A stretch of 64,000 nt of DNA from positions 421,924 through 485,923 of the forward strand of contig NZ_BMQY01000004.1 of NCBI RefSeq assembly GCF_014648355.1, in the 5' to 3' direction. Below, one piece after another: positions 55,604 to 63,532 of this stretch; position 1 is the stretch's first letter, and every line of letters begins with the position of its first letter. The position numbers and the translations under genes are program-made. Source of the DNA: Couchioplanes azureus. Lineage in GTDB: Bacteria; Actinomycetota; Actinomycetes; Mycobacteriales; Micromonosporaceae. The notes under the pieces were generated by a model. It was given only the letters and a program-made list of their open reading frames with translations. It was not told the DNA's origin and made no database searches.

Positions 55604-55775
55604 GTCCGCGCGACCCGACCCCGACCAGACACCACGTCCGCGCGACCCGACCCCGACCACACACCACGTCCGCGCGACCCGACCCCGACCACACACCACG
55701 TCCGCGCGACCCGACCCCGACCACACACCACGTCCGCGCGACGCGACCCCGACCACACACCACGTCCGCGCGACC
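55604..55775. repeat. 32-bp intergenic tandem repeat (5.4 copies)
   Basis: Five complete 32-bp copies start at 55604, 55636, 55668, 55700 and 55732, with a 12-bp sixth at 55764. The unit begins GTCCGCGCGA and ends CCACACACCAC; copies differ at one base at most. A degenerate copy (55573-55603) precedes them. The rest of the 390-nt gap 55490-55879 shows no gene; the repeat length is not a multiple of 3. Confidence 0.9.
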
Positions 55776-55879
55776 GGGCCGAGGGCGCACGGCGGGCGCG
55801 TCCGTCAGGACGACGCCCAGGCCGGCGGCGGTGGTGAATCGCCGCCGTTCGGCGCGGGTGCCGGCCGCGCCGGGGGCGT

Positions 55880-56578
55880 CTACACCAGGCCGGCGTCGTG
55901 GACGAGCAGGGCGATCTGGACGCGGTTGTCGAGGTCCAGCTTGGTCAGGAGGCGAGACACGTGGGCCTTCACCGTGGCCACGCTCATGAACAGTTCGGCC
56001 GAGATCTCCGCGTTCGTCCGGCCCTGCCCCACGGCGAGCGCCACGTCACGCTCGCGCTCGCTCAACGTCTCCAGGAGCCGGCGGGCACGAAGGCGGCCGG
56101 CGTTGCCGTCCGGGGCGGCCACATGGGCGATCAGCCGCCGGGTCACCGTCGGCGAGAGCGTCGCCTCACCGCAGGCCACCCGGCGAACCGCCTGCAGGAT
56201 GTCGATCGGCGGCGTGTCCTTGAGCAGGAAACCGCTGGCCCCCGCCCGCAGCGCCCGGAGCACGTCCTCGTCGGCGTCGAACGTGGTCAGCACGATCACC
56301 TCGGGAGCACCGGCTCGCGAGCGCAACGCCTCGGTCGCCGCCAGCCCGTCGACCCGCGGCATGCGGATGTCCATCAGCACCACGTCCGGCCGGTGCTCCG
56401 CGACTGCCTGGGGCACCTGCGAGCCGTCCGCCGCCTCACCGACGACCCGGACGTCACTGGCTCCCGACAAGATCATGGTCAGACCGGCACGAACCAGCGC
56501 GTCGTCATCGACGATCAGCACCCGCACCGGCGGGGACTGCGGGACGCTGCCGGAAACGGGCACTGCTCCGTCCGGCAT
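55880..56578 (-). CDS. NarL/LuxR-type response regulator
   Basis: 232 residues from the ATG at 56578. Receiver domain with acidic pocket DDD at 24-26, phosphoacceptor Asp70 (VVLMDIRMP), and Lys120 (FLLKDTPP). C-terminal LuxR helix-turn-helix LSERERDVALAVGQGRTNAEISAELFMSVATVKAHVSRL. A longer form from 56662 is possible. Partner of the histidine kinase encoded upstream on the same strand, but 439 nt of repeat-rich sequence separates the two, unlike the usual tight coupling. Confidence 0.93.
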   Translation of the reverse strand: MPDGAVPVSGSVPQSPPVRVLIVDDDALVRAGLTMILSGASDVRVVGEAADGSQVPQAVAEHRPDVVLMDIRMPRVDGLAATEALRSRAGAPEVIVLTTFDADEDVLRALRAGASGFLLKDTPPIDILQAVRRVACGEATLSPTVTRRLIAHVAAPDGNAGRLRARRLLETLSERERDVALAVGQGRTNAEISAELFMSVATVKAHVSRLLTKLDLDNRVQIALLVHDAGLV

Positions 56579-56808
56579 TGGCAGCGCCGCAACTCCCCCG
56601 CCCGCAAGCACCGGTCCACCGCCGCAACGGTCACCGTCTTCCCCGAGCAACGCATCTCCCATCCCCGTTCACCGAACCTTCCTTCGCAACCAACACACCA
56701 CGTTTCAGACACGTCCCTCGTCGCCCGGCAACGCGCTCAGCCTTCCGGCCGCCGCCTAGCCTGGCGGCCGTCCGGCGGCTCTCGCCTGGCGGCCTCCGGC
56801 GACGTCAG

Positions 56809-56956
56809 CCCAGCGGCCTCCCAGCCCCTCCAGCCCAGCGGCCCGCCGACAGCTCCCGCCCAGCGGCCTCCCAGCTTCTCCAGCCAGCGGCCTTCCAGCG
56901 CGCCAACCGAGCGGCGTCCCAGCTCCTCCCGCCCGGCGGCCTCCCGGCCCAGCGCC
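56809..56956. repeat. Degenerate 24-25-bp tandem repeat between kinase and regulator genes
   Basis: About six copies start near 56809, 56834, 56859, 56883, 56907 and 56932, around a core CCAGCGGCCTCCCAGCTCC. They fill the centre of the 439-nt gap 56579-57017. A minus-strand frame (57039-56737, 100 codons, Gly/Arg/Trp/Ala-rich) runs through it, starting inside the kinase gene; whether it is translated is unclear. Confidence 0.7.
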
Positions 56957-57017
56957 CCTCCGGCAGCTCCGCACCTGTCCGGTCGCTGTAGCTTGGCGGC
57001 CCGTCCGGCGGCGGTGC

Positions 57018-58505
57018 TCAGTCGGGCCACGGCAGCCATGCCACCAGCACGAAGTCGCCTTGGGGACCGTGGCCGTGCGTCAGCGTTCCGCCTGCCAAGG
57101 TGGCTCGCTCGGTGAGGCCGATCAGCCCGGTGCCGGTACCCGGGATGACCGACACCGGGCGGCCCACCGGCGCCGGGTTACGGACGTCGATGGTGAGCCC
57201 CTCGCCGGGCGCGCCGCTGACGGACACCCGGACCGCGGTGCCCGGGGCGTGCTTGCGGGCATTCGTCAGGCTTTCCTGCACGATCCGGTACGCCGTGCGC
57301 CCGATGCCCGATGGCGTCTCGCCGGGCCGGTCGACGGTCAGCGACAGGCTCACCTTCATGCCGGCCGCGCGGGACTCGTCAACGAGGGCGGGCAGCTCGC
57401 TCAGGGTCGGTTGGGGGCGCTCCGGCGGAGCCTCGACGGCCGGATCGCGCAGCACGCCGATGACCTCGCGCAGGTCCTGCAGGGCCTGGTGCGCGCTGGC
57501 GCGGATCACCCCGGCGGCGTTCGCGACCTCGGTGGGCGACGCGTCCGGCCGGATCTCCAGGGCACCGGCATGCAGGCTGAGCAGCGAGATGCGGTGGGCG
57601 AGGACGTCGTGCATCTCCCGGGCGATGCGGGTGCGCTCGAGGGCACGAGCCTGGGCGACGCGCAGTTGCTGCTCGGCCTCGGCCCGCTCCGCGCGGTCGC
57701 GCAACGACACCACGAGCTCCCGGCGCGCCCGCACGATCATTCCCCAGAGCACCACGATGCTCACGATGGCCAGGCTCCAGGCCACCGATTCCACGACGGC
57801 GGTGCCCTGCTCGGGCCGGATCAGGCAGAACGCCACATTGGTCAGCATCGCGCCCACCGTCACCACGCCGGTCACCGCGAACCGGCGGTGCACCGCGACG
57901 GAGAACAGGCTGATCAAGCCGACCACGGCGATGGTGACCGACATCGTTCCGAAGATCAGCACTCCGACGCCGAGCTGCACCGGCCATCGCCGGCGCCACC
58001 ACAGCGCGACGGAGAACACGAGACCGATGGCCAGGTCGGTGAAGACCAGCCAGTCCGGGGTGGAACTCCACTGCGGGATCACCTCCTGAACCGGGCTGAG
58101 CAGGTCGGCCGTTGCGAGAAGCGTCCAGCCGAGACTCAGGACGAAGCAGAGGATGTCGATGATCCAGTCGCGGGTCGAGCGCGGCCCGGGTGGCGCATCC
58201 GCCTCGTCGCGCAGGACGGCCGGGAGCAGCCAGTGGTATTCCGGCTGCTCAGGCGGGCGCGCCGAATCCCGTTGCTGGTGCGGGCCTGCCGAATCCGACT
58301 GCCCATGCAGGTCGGCCGACTCCGGCCGCCCATGCAGGTCCACCGACTTCGGCCGCCCATGCAGGTCCACCGACTCCGCCTGCCCATGCGGGCGCCCTGA
58401 CTCCGGCTGCCCAAGCGGGCTCTCCGAATCCGGCTGCCCATGTAGGCCTACCGGATCCGGCTGCCCGTGTGGGCGTACCGGCGCGAGCTCTCCCATGGCG
58501 GCCAT
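57018..58505 (-). CDS. NarL-type sensor histidine kinase with N-terminal 9-residue repeats
   Basis: 495 residues. About residues 14-87 are seven to eight tandem 9-residue units. Then come five hydrophobic helices (about 113-260), HisKA_3 with phosphoacceptor His299 (IAREMHDVLAHRIS), N-box VQESLTNARKHAPG near 400 and GTGTGLIGLTERATLAGG near 450. The repeat domain precedes the first helix, so by topology it is cytoplasmic, and homologues normally lack it. Start at 58505 (MAAMGEL) is chosen; a TTG at 58541 and an ATG at 58496 are alternatives. Partner regulator downstream, ABC exporter divergent. Confidence 0.88.
   Translation of the reverse strand: MAAMGELAPVRPHGQPDPVGLHGQPDSESPLGQPESGRPHGQAESVDLHGRPKSVDLHGRPESADLHGQSDSAGPHQQRDSARPPEQPEYHWLLPAVLRDEADAPPGPRSTRDWIIDILCFVLSLGWTLLATADLLSPVQEVIPQWSSTPDWLVFTDLAIGLVFSVALWWRRRWPVQLGVGVLIFGTMSVTIAVVGLISLFSVAVHRRFAVTGVVTVGAMLTNVAFCLIRPEQGTAVVESVAWSLAIVSIVVLWGMIVRARRELVVSLRDRAERAEAEQQLRVAQARALERTRIAREMHDVLAHRISLLSLHAGALEIRPDASPTEVANAAGVIRASAHQALQDLREVIGVLRDPAVEAPPERPQPTLSELPALVDESRAAGMKVSLSLTVDRPGETPSGIGRTAYRIVQESLTNARKHAPGTAVRVSVSGAPGEGLTIDVRNPAPVGRPVSVIPGTGTGLIGLTERATLAGGTLTHGHGPQGDFVLVAWLPWPD
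58245..58466 (-). repeat. 27-bp coding tandem repeat in the sensor kinase
   Basis: Seven to eight copies of a 27-bp unit encode units such as GQPESGRPH, GQAESVDLH, GRPKSVDLH and GRPESADLH. Conserved positions are Gly1, Gln/Arg2, Ser5 and His9. All copies are in frame, and third-position and residue changes show moderate divergence. Confidence 0.85.
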
Positions 58506-58535
58506 CGTAGGGTTGCCGCCGCAAGGCCCGATACC

Positions 58536-58567
58536 GACCAAGGTCGAAGGTTGCTCTAGACCAAGGT
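58536..58567. promoter_or_regulatory. Direct repeat GACCAAGGT in kinase / ABC divergent gap
   Basis: GACCAAGGT occurs at 58536-58544 and 58559-58567, 23 bp apart (about two helical turns). Between the kinase start and the ABC ATPase start (58628), this is the natural place for the regulator to bind and control both directions. Confidence 0.5.
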
Positions 58568-58627
58568 TCGCCGGCGCCGACCTGTGGCCGACGCGCCACG
58601 CCGGCCGGTCACGGCACGCTGAGTCGC

Positions 58628-59527
58628 ATGATCGAGGTTCACAACCTGAGCAAGCGGTACGGGCCCCACGCCGCTGTCGATGACGTCTCCTTCACCTGCA
58701 CGCCCGGCACGGTGACCGGCTTCCTCGGACCCAACGGTGCCGGCAAGAGCACCACGATGCGGATGATCTGCGGTCTCACCCCGCCGACGTCCGGCTCGGC
58801 GACCGTGGACGGCGTCCCCTACCGGCGGCTGGGCAATCCCGGGCGGCGCGTCGGCGTGCTGCTCGACGCCTCGGCGCAGCATGCGGGGCGTACCGGCCGC
58901 GAGGTGCTGACCTTGGCCGCGCTGACCATGGGCGTCGACACGCGGAGGGTCGACGAGAGCCTGCAACGCGTCGGCCTCAACCGCACTGCCGCCAAGCGGC
59001 GGATCAAGGCGTATTCGCTCGGCATGCGACAGCGGCTCGGGCTGGCATACGCCCTGCTCGGCGATCCGGGCATCCTCGTCCTCGACGAGCCGGCCAACGG
59101 TCTCGACCCGGAGGGCATCTTCTGGATGCGCGGCTTGTTGCGCGACTTCGCCGACCGGGGCGGCACCGTACTGCTCTCCTCGCACCTGCTGCGCGAAGTG
59201 GAGGCGGTGGCGGACCGGCTCGTCGTCATCGGCGGCGGCCGGATCGTGGCGCAGGGAGCCAAGGAGGAACTGCTCGCCGCGTCGGGCACGGTGGTACGCG
59301 CGCTCGACGCGAGTGCGTTGGAGATGGCACTGCGTCGCGCCGGGCTCATCGGCACCGCGACGACCGACGGGGGCGTCGTGGTGCAGGCGGACGCCGAGAC
59401 CGTCGGGCGGGCGGCCGCCGACGCGGGGGTGGTGCTGGTCGAACTGCGCCCGGCCGGCAGCAGCGGCCTGGAGAACCTGTTCCTGACGTTGACCGCCGGT
59501 GAGCCGGCGAAGGAGGCCGTGCGATGA
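58628..59527 (+). CDS. ABC transporter ATP-binding protein
   Basis: 299 residues, single nucleotide-binding domain of the drug/bacitracin exporter class. Walker A GPNGAGKST at 34-42, signature YSLGMRQ (a common LSGGQ variant) near 132, Walker B ILVLDEPANGLDPEG and switch His in LLSSHLLREVE. A C-terminal extension of about 90 residues is typical of these two-gene exporters. Its stop overlaps the permease ATG. Divergent from the sensor kinase gene, so likely a target of that system. Confidence 0.92.
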   Translation: MIEVHNLSKRYGPHAAVDDVSFTCTPGTVTGFLGPNGAGKSTTMRMICGLTPPTSGSATVDGVPYRRLGNPGRRVGVLLDASAQHAGRTGREVLTLAALTMGVDTRRVDESLQRVGLNRTAAKRRIKAYSLGMRQRLGLAYALLGDPGILVLDEPANGLDPEGIFWMRGLLRDFADRGGTVLLSSHLLREVEAVADRLVVIGGGRIVAQGAKEELLAASGTVVRALDASALEMALRRAGLIGTATTDGGVVVQADAETVGRAAADAGVVLVELRPAGSSGLENLFLTLTAGEPAKEAVR

Positions 59528-60330
59528 CCACCGTCCAGAATCCGCCGACCTCCGCGCCCGGTGTTGCGCCTGGATCGTCCGGTGGCCGTACGGGGGAAAG
59601 GGTGTCCTTGATCCGGCTCGTCCAGGTGGAGTTGCGCAAGCTGGCAGACACCCGGTCGGGGTTGTGGCTGCTGATCGCCATGGGCCTGGCCGCGGCGGCC
59701 ACGGCCGTGATCATGATCGCCGCGGCGCCGGATGCCGAGCAGACGTACCGGGGGCTGCTCGCGTTCGGCCTGGCGCCGGCGAGCGTGCTGCTGCCCGTGC
59801 TCGGCATCCTGTCCATGACCAGCGAGTGGTCGCAGCGGACGGCGCTCGGCACGTTCACCCTGACTCCGGCCCGCGGGCGGGTCATCGTGGCGAAGCTGGT
59901 GGCGGCGGTGCTCATCGCGGTGGCCGCGACGGCAGCGGCGGCCGCGCTGTCCGCGGTGGCCAACCTGGTCGCCATCGGTACGGGTGGGGACGGCAGCTGG
60001 GAGATCACCGCCGACCAGCTCGGCCGGCTGCTGCTCAACCAGGTCATGTTCGTGCTCATGGGTTCGGCGTTCGGGGCGTTGCTGTTGAACTCCCCGGTGG
60101 CCATCGTGCTGTACTTCGCCATCCCGACGGCATGGTCGGTGATCGGCGGGATGGTCAAGTGGCTGCAGCGCGCGGCCGAGTGGCTCGACGTCAACGTCAC
60201 GTCGCTGGCGTTGAGCGAACCGACGATGAGCGCCGGGCAGTGGGGCCGGCTCGGCGTGGCCTGCGCATTCTGGGTAGCCATGCCACTGGCGCTCGGCACT
60301 GTGCGGGTCCTGCGCCGCGAGGTGTCCTGA
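59524..60330 (+). CDS. ABC transporter permease
   Basis: 268 residues. A charged N-terminal tail leads into RLVQVELRKLADTRSGLWLL, characteristic of the ABC-2 permeases paired with such ATPases, then six hydrophobic helices ending GVACAFWVAMPLALGTVRVL. ATGA-coupled to the ATPase gene. Exports an unknown compound, perhaps an antibiotic or lipid. Confidence 0.88.
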   Translation: MTTVQNPPTSAPGVAPGSSGGRTGERVSLIRLVQVELRKLADTRSGLWLLIAMGLAAAATAVIMIAAAPDAEQTYRGLLAFGLAPASVLLPVLGILSMTSEWSQRTALGTFTLTPARGRVIVAKLVAAVLIAVAATAAAAALSAVANLVAIGTGGDGSWEITADQLGRLLLNQVMFVLMGSAFGALLLNSPVAIVLYFAIPTAWSVIGGMVKWLQRAAEWLDVNVTSLALSEPTMSAGQWGRLGVACAFWVAMPLALGTVRVLRREVS

Positions 60331-60534
60331 CCGCTGGACCCGGCAGGCGCGTGGGCACAACGGTCCGTGCGTCGTGGAGCCCCGATCGGAGGGTCGGAGT
60401 CAAGGTCCGTGCGTCGGGAGCCCCGGCCCATGTGTCGAAGCCCTGCCTCCTAGCGTCGGTACCGCCGCCTTGGCCGGCTGCGGTACCGCGCTTCGCGGCC
60501 GCCAGGTGGACGACACGTCGGCATCGACGGCGGA

Positions 60535-60618
60535 CGGCACCTCGGACTAGTTCCGGCCCGGACGGCACCTCGGACTAGTTCCGGCCCGGACGGCACCTCG
60601 GACTAGTTCCGGCCCGGA
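60535..60618. repeat. 28-bp intergenic tandem repeat (3 perfect copies)
   Basis: Three identical 28-bp units start at 60535, 60563 and 60591 (each begins CGGCACCTCGGACTAG). They lie in the 445-nt gap 60331-60775, which has no convincing gene. A looser repeat of GGTCCGTGCGTCG with GGAGCCCC also occurs near 60361-60425. Confidence 0.9.
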
Positions 60619-60697
60619 CGGCAAGCCTCGGTGACCGCGGCTCCGGCGGCCCCCTCGAGCCGGCACGGGGACGAGGACGGCCGCCTGGTCCGCGGCT

Positions 60698-60758
60698 GCC
60701 GCCCCGCCCGAGCGGGACCGCACGCCTGCGCCGCGCGCTCTCGCTCGGGCGGGGCGGC
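60698..60758 (+). terminator. Large hairpin before the small membrane protein gene
   Basis: A perfect 17-bp stem: GCCGCCCCGCCCGAGCG (60698-60714) with its complement (60742-60758), 27-nt loop. It could terminate the ABC operon transcript; it ends 17 nt before the next ATG, just upstream of the TAGGCT -10-like box (60764-60769). Confidence 0.7.
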
Positions 60759-60775
60759 GGTCTTAGGCTGAGGGC

Positions 60776-61042
60776 ATGCCGATCGGTGCGCAGCCTCCCG
60801 GCCGTCGGGGAACCGTGGACAAGCCGTACAGCGCGCTCAACTTACGGCTTGTCCTGGCCCTCTTCGGTGTCGTCGTCTGCTCGGGGCTGGCCGTCCTGCT
60901 GTTTCGGCGAGGGTGGACGGTGCCCGGGTGGTTGCTGGCCGGATGGGCGGTGGTCGCCGCCGGGGACGCCGTCGTGGTGCAGTTGCGGCGGCGGGCTCGG
61001 TCGCGGGCGGAGGGCGGGCGGCACCACTCGCTTTTCGAGTAG
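60776..61042 (+). CDS. Small two-helix membrane protein (DUF6343-like)
   Basis: 88 residues. A basic N-terminus, then ALNLRLVLALFGVVVCSGLAVLLFRRG and WLLAGWAVVAAGDAVVVQLRRRAR give two membrane helices with an Arg-rich C-terminal tail. The pattern 'S.LxLRLVLALFG' resembles the DUF6343 family of actinobacteria; function unknown. TAGGCT 6 nt before the ATG suggests a leaderless message, though GAGGG could also act as a ribosome site. Confidence 0.6.
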   Translation: MPIGAQPPGRRGTVDKPYSALNLRLVLALFGVVVCSGLAVLLFRRGWTVPGWLLAGWAVVAAGDAVVVQLRRRARSRAEGGRHHSLFE

Positions 61043-61090
61043 CCGCGTCTTGCACCTTTTGACCGCTACGTGGCGGTAGCGTCCTGTGCT

Positions 61091-63532
61091 GTGCGCGCCT
61101 CACTTCGCCTCTCCGCCGCTGCCCTCCTGATCACACCCCTGCTGTTGTCGCCTGCCTCGCCGGTCCACGCGAGCAAGGTCGCCGACGCGGGCCTGGCGGT
61201 CGCCACGGGCCTGGCGGCCCACGAGGGCTTTCCGGCCACCACAGGCCCATCGGGCCACGACGGCTCTGCGGCCTCCACAGGCCCAGCGGCGCAGGAGGGC
61301 TCTGCGGCCACCACAGGCCTAGCCGCCCACGAGGGCTCTGCGGGCCACAACGGCACAAGAGGCCATACCGGCACAGAAGCTACGCAAAGCACCCCAGCTG
61401 GTAGAGGACCCATCCAAGACACCCCGGTCGGCACGGCAGCCGCCGGAGGCACCGCAGCCGACGCACGCTCGGCCGTCGCCTCGAACGAGACGGGCACGGC
61501 GACCACAACGGCCACCACCCGGAGAAACATCACCGCCGCGCCTGCCCCCTCGACCCCCATCGACGACGTCCGACCCCCCTCCCGCAAGACCTTCTCCACC
61601 GCAGGGCTCGGCACCCGCCCGCGAGGCTTCGCCCGCCGCGCCGCCAGGCCGACCCCGGCCGCCGGCACCGTACGGGAGTGGCTCGCCCTCGACGACGTCG
61701 GCGGGCGGTTCTACCGCAAGGACTACACGCTGCGGGGCGTCGGCGCGCACATCGAGGTCTGGGTGGCGAACGACCTCACCTTTCCCGCCGGTGACTGCCG
61801 GCCCGCCGGCTCGACCGACGTGACCGACGCCCAGGTCGCCGACCTGGTCCGGGAGTTCGACACGACGATCCACCCCCGGGAGACCGCCGCCTTCAGCACC
61901 CCGCCGGACCGCGACGGCACCGATCCCCTGCTCTCCGGCGACTTCACCGGCGCCGGCGAGCGGACCGTCACCCTCGTCGACAACGTCCGCGACGACAACT
62001 ACTACGACTTCCCCGAGGCGGCCACGTACATCGCGGGCTTCTTCTCGTCGCAGCTCAATGAGCTCGTGGACCGCAACGTCATGACCATCGACGCGTACGA
62101 CTGGAAGCACCGCACCGGGGCCACCCCTGCGGACGAGCCGACCGACGACCTGTGCACCAGCCGCCCGGCCCGGCCCCGGATGTACGAGGGCACGTTCGCG
62201 CACGAGTGGCAGCACCTGCTGCAGTACTACACCGATCCGGGCGAGGACCTCTGGGTGAACGAGGGCCTGTCCGACTACGCCCAGAGCCTGGTGGGCTACG
62301 CCGACACCACCGCCACCGTGTACCACCGCGGCGCGGACAGCCATCTGGTGTGCTTCCAGGGCTTCGCCGTCGTGCGGACTCCCTTCAACGCCAACCCGCG
62401 GGAGTGCGGCGGGGCGCAGGGCTCGCTGAACCTGTGGGACGAGGGCAAGCCCGATGAGGTGCTGTCCGACTACGGCCACGCGTACCAGTTCATGGTCTAT
62501 CTTCGCGACCGGTTCGGCCCGGCGGTGCTGTCGCGGCTGCACCGCGACCGCGCGCACCAGGGGCTGGCCGCGGTGCAGGAGGCGCTCGGCCCGGGCGTAC
62601 GGCTGCACGCCGTCCTGCACGACTTCCAGACGATGACGCTGGTCGACAAGGTCGTCGGCGACGGGACCATGACCGGCGTGCCCCGCGAGCGGGTCAGCGT
62701 GCCCGGGCTGCGGTCCACGGTCAACCTGGCCAACCCCGCCTCGTACGAGCGCCCGGGCGCCGCCCCCAACGGCGCGGACTACGTACGGTTGCGCGATGCC
62801 GCCGGGCGGTCGCTGACCGGAGCGGCGTTGCGGTCCGTACGGTTCCGCGGCGCCCGCACCCTGCCCCCGCTTCCGCTGACCTGGCAGGTCCGTGACGGCG
62901 CCCTGTTCTCGGGCGACGCCAGCAACACCGACGCGTCCGCGGTCGTGTCGGTGCGGGTGCCCGAGGGCCGGCCCGCCCTGACGCTGCGCGCCCGCTACGG
63001 CGCCGAGGAAGGCTACGACTACGGGTACGTGACCGTGTCGACCGACGGCGGGCGCACGTACCGGGCGATCCCCGGCGACCGGACCGTCCGCGGCCCGCTC
63101 GGTCCCGGCGTGACCGGGCACACCGACGGTTTCGTGCCGCACCGCTACGACCTTTCCGCGTACGCCGGCACGACCGTCCTCCTCGGTCTGCGCTACGTCA
63201 GCGACGGCGCGGTGAACGAGGGCGGCTGGTACGTCGACGACCTGGCCGTGGAATCGCACCGGATCAGCGACGGTTCGAGCCTGCGCGGGTTCCGGTCGCC
63301 GTCGCAGATCCTGCCGGTGGCGGTGCACGCGTGGCACGTCCGGCTGATCGGCCTCGACGACGCGGGGCGGCGGGCGCGGCAGGTGCCGGTGGAGCGGTTC
63401 GCGGCGCTGCGGTCGTATCCGAAGGTGGTCGCGGTGGTGGCGTACGACGAGCCGACCGGGGAGCTCGCGCAGTACGCCCCGTACACCTTGACGGTGAACG
63501 GGGTTTCTCAGCCCGGCGGCAGCACTCCGTAG
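61091..63532 (+). CDS. Secreted zinc metallopeptidase (gluzincin, InhA/M30-like)
   Basis: 813 residues from GTG 61091 (GTG 61070 adds seven). Signal peptide, then an Ala/Gly/Thr/His-rich repeat region (about 40-87), a Thr/Pro linker to about 190, and the catalytic domain. The zinc site HEWQH (H371, E372, H375) is followed by NEGLSD with the third ligand Glu391, the HExxH-E arrangement of gluzincins. The C-terminal beta domain has YDYGYVTVSTDGGRTY and NEGGWYVDDLAVE, typical of immune-inhibitor-A-like peptidases. TAGCGT (61077-61082) 8 nt before 61091 favours that start. The end overlaps the convergent gene by 25 nt. Confidence 0.8.
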   Translation: MRASLRLSAAALLITPLLLSPASPVHASKVADAGLAVATGLAAHEGFPATTGPSGHDGSAASTGPAAQEGSAATTGLAAHEGSAGHNGTRGHTGTEATQSTPAGRGPIQDTPVGTAAAGGTAADARSAVASNETGTATTTATTRRNITAAPAPSTPIDDVRPPSRKTFSTAGLGTRPRGFARRAARPTPAAGTVREWLALDDVGGRFYRKDYTLRGVGAHIEVWVANDLTFPAGDCRPAGSTDVTDAQVADLVREFDTTIHPRETAAFSTPPDRDGTDPLLSGDFTGAGERTVTLVDNVRDDNYYDFPEAATYIAGFFSSQLNELVDRNVMTIDAYDWKHRTGATPADEPTDDLCTSRPARPRMYEGTFAHEWQHLLQYYTDPGEDLWVNEGLSDYAQSLVGYADTTATVYHRGADSHLVCFQGFAVVRTPFNANPRECGGAQGSLNLWDEGKPDEVLSDYGHAYQFMVYLRDRFGPAVLSRLHRDRAHQGLAAVQEALGPGVRLHAVLHDFQTMTLVDKVVGDGTMTGVPRERVSVPGLRSTVNLANPASYERPGAAPNGADYVRLRDAAGRSLTGAALRSVRFRGARTLPPLPLTWQVRDGALFSGDASNTDASAVVSVRVPEGRPALTLRARYGAEEGYDYGYVTVSTDGGRTYRAIPGDRTVRGPLGPGVTGHTDGFVPHRYDLSAYAGTTVLLGLRYVSDGAVNEGGWYVDDLAVESHRISDGSSLRGFRSPSQILPVAVHAWHVRLIGLDDAGRRARQVPVERFAALRSYPKVVAVVAYDEPTGELAQYAPYTLTVNGVSQPGGSTP
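61208..61351 (+). repeat. 36-bp coding tandem repeat in the metallopeptidase propeptide
   Basis: Four 12-residue units (GLAAHEGFPATT, GPSGHDGSAAST, GPAAQEGSAATT, GLAAHEGSAGHN) are encoded in tandem just after the signal peptide. Conserved spacing of Gly, acidic and Thr residues shows recent expansion. Confidence 0.8.

Noticed and set aside
55604..55775. Possible CRISPR array
   Set aside because: The 32-bp units are directly abutted with no unique spacers, and no cas gene is in the window. It is a simple tandem repeat.
55401..55790. 129-codon minus-strand frame through the 32-bp repeats
   Set aside because: The repeat unit is not a multiple of 3 and all frames stay open only because of high GC; no ribosome site, no recognisable protein.
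61059..61064. TTGACC as the -35 of the metallopeptidase promoter
   Set aside because: Only 12 bp separate it from the TAGCGT -10 candidate, too short for a normal sigma factor spacing.
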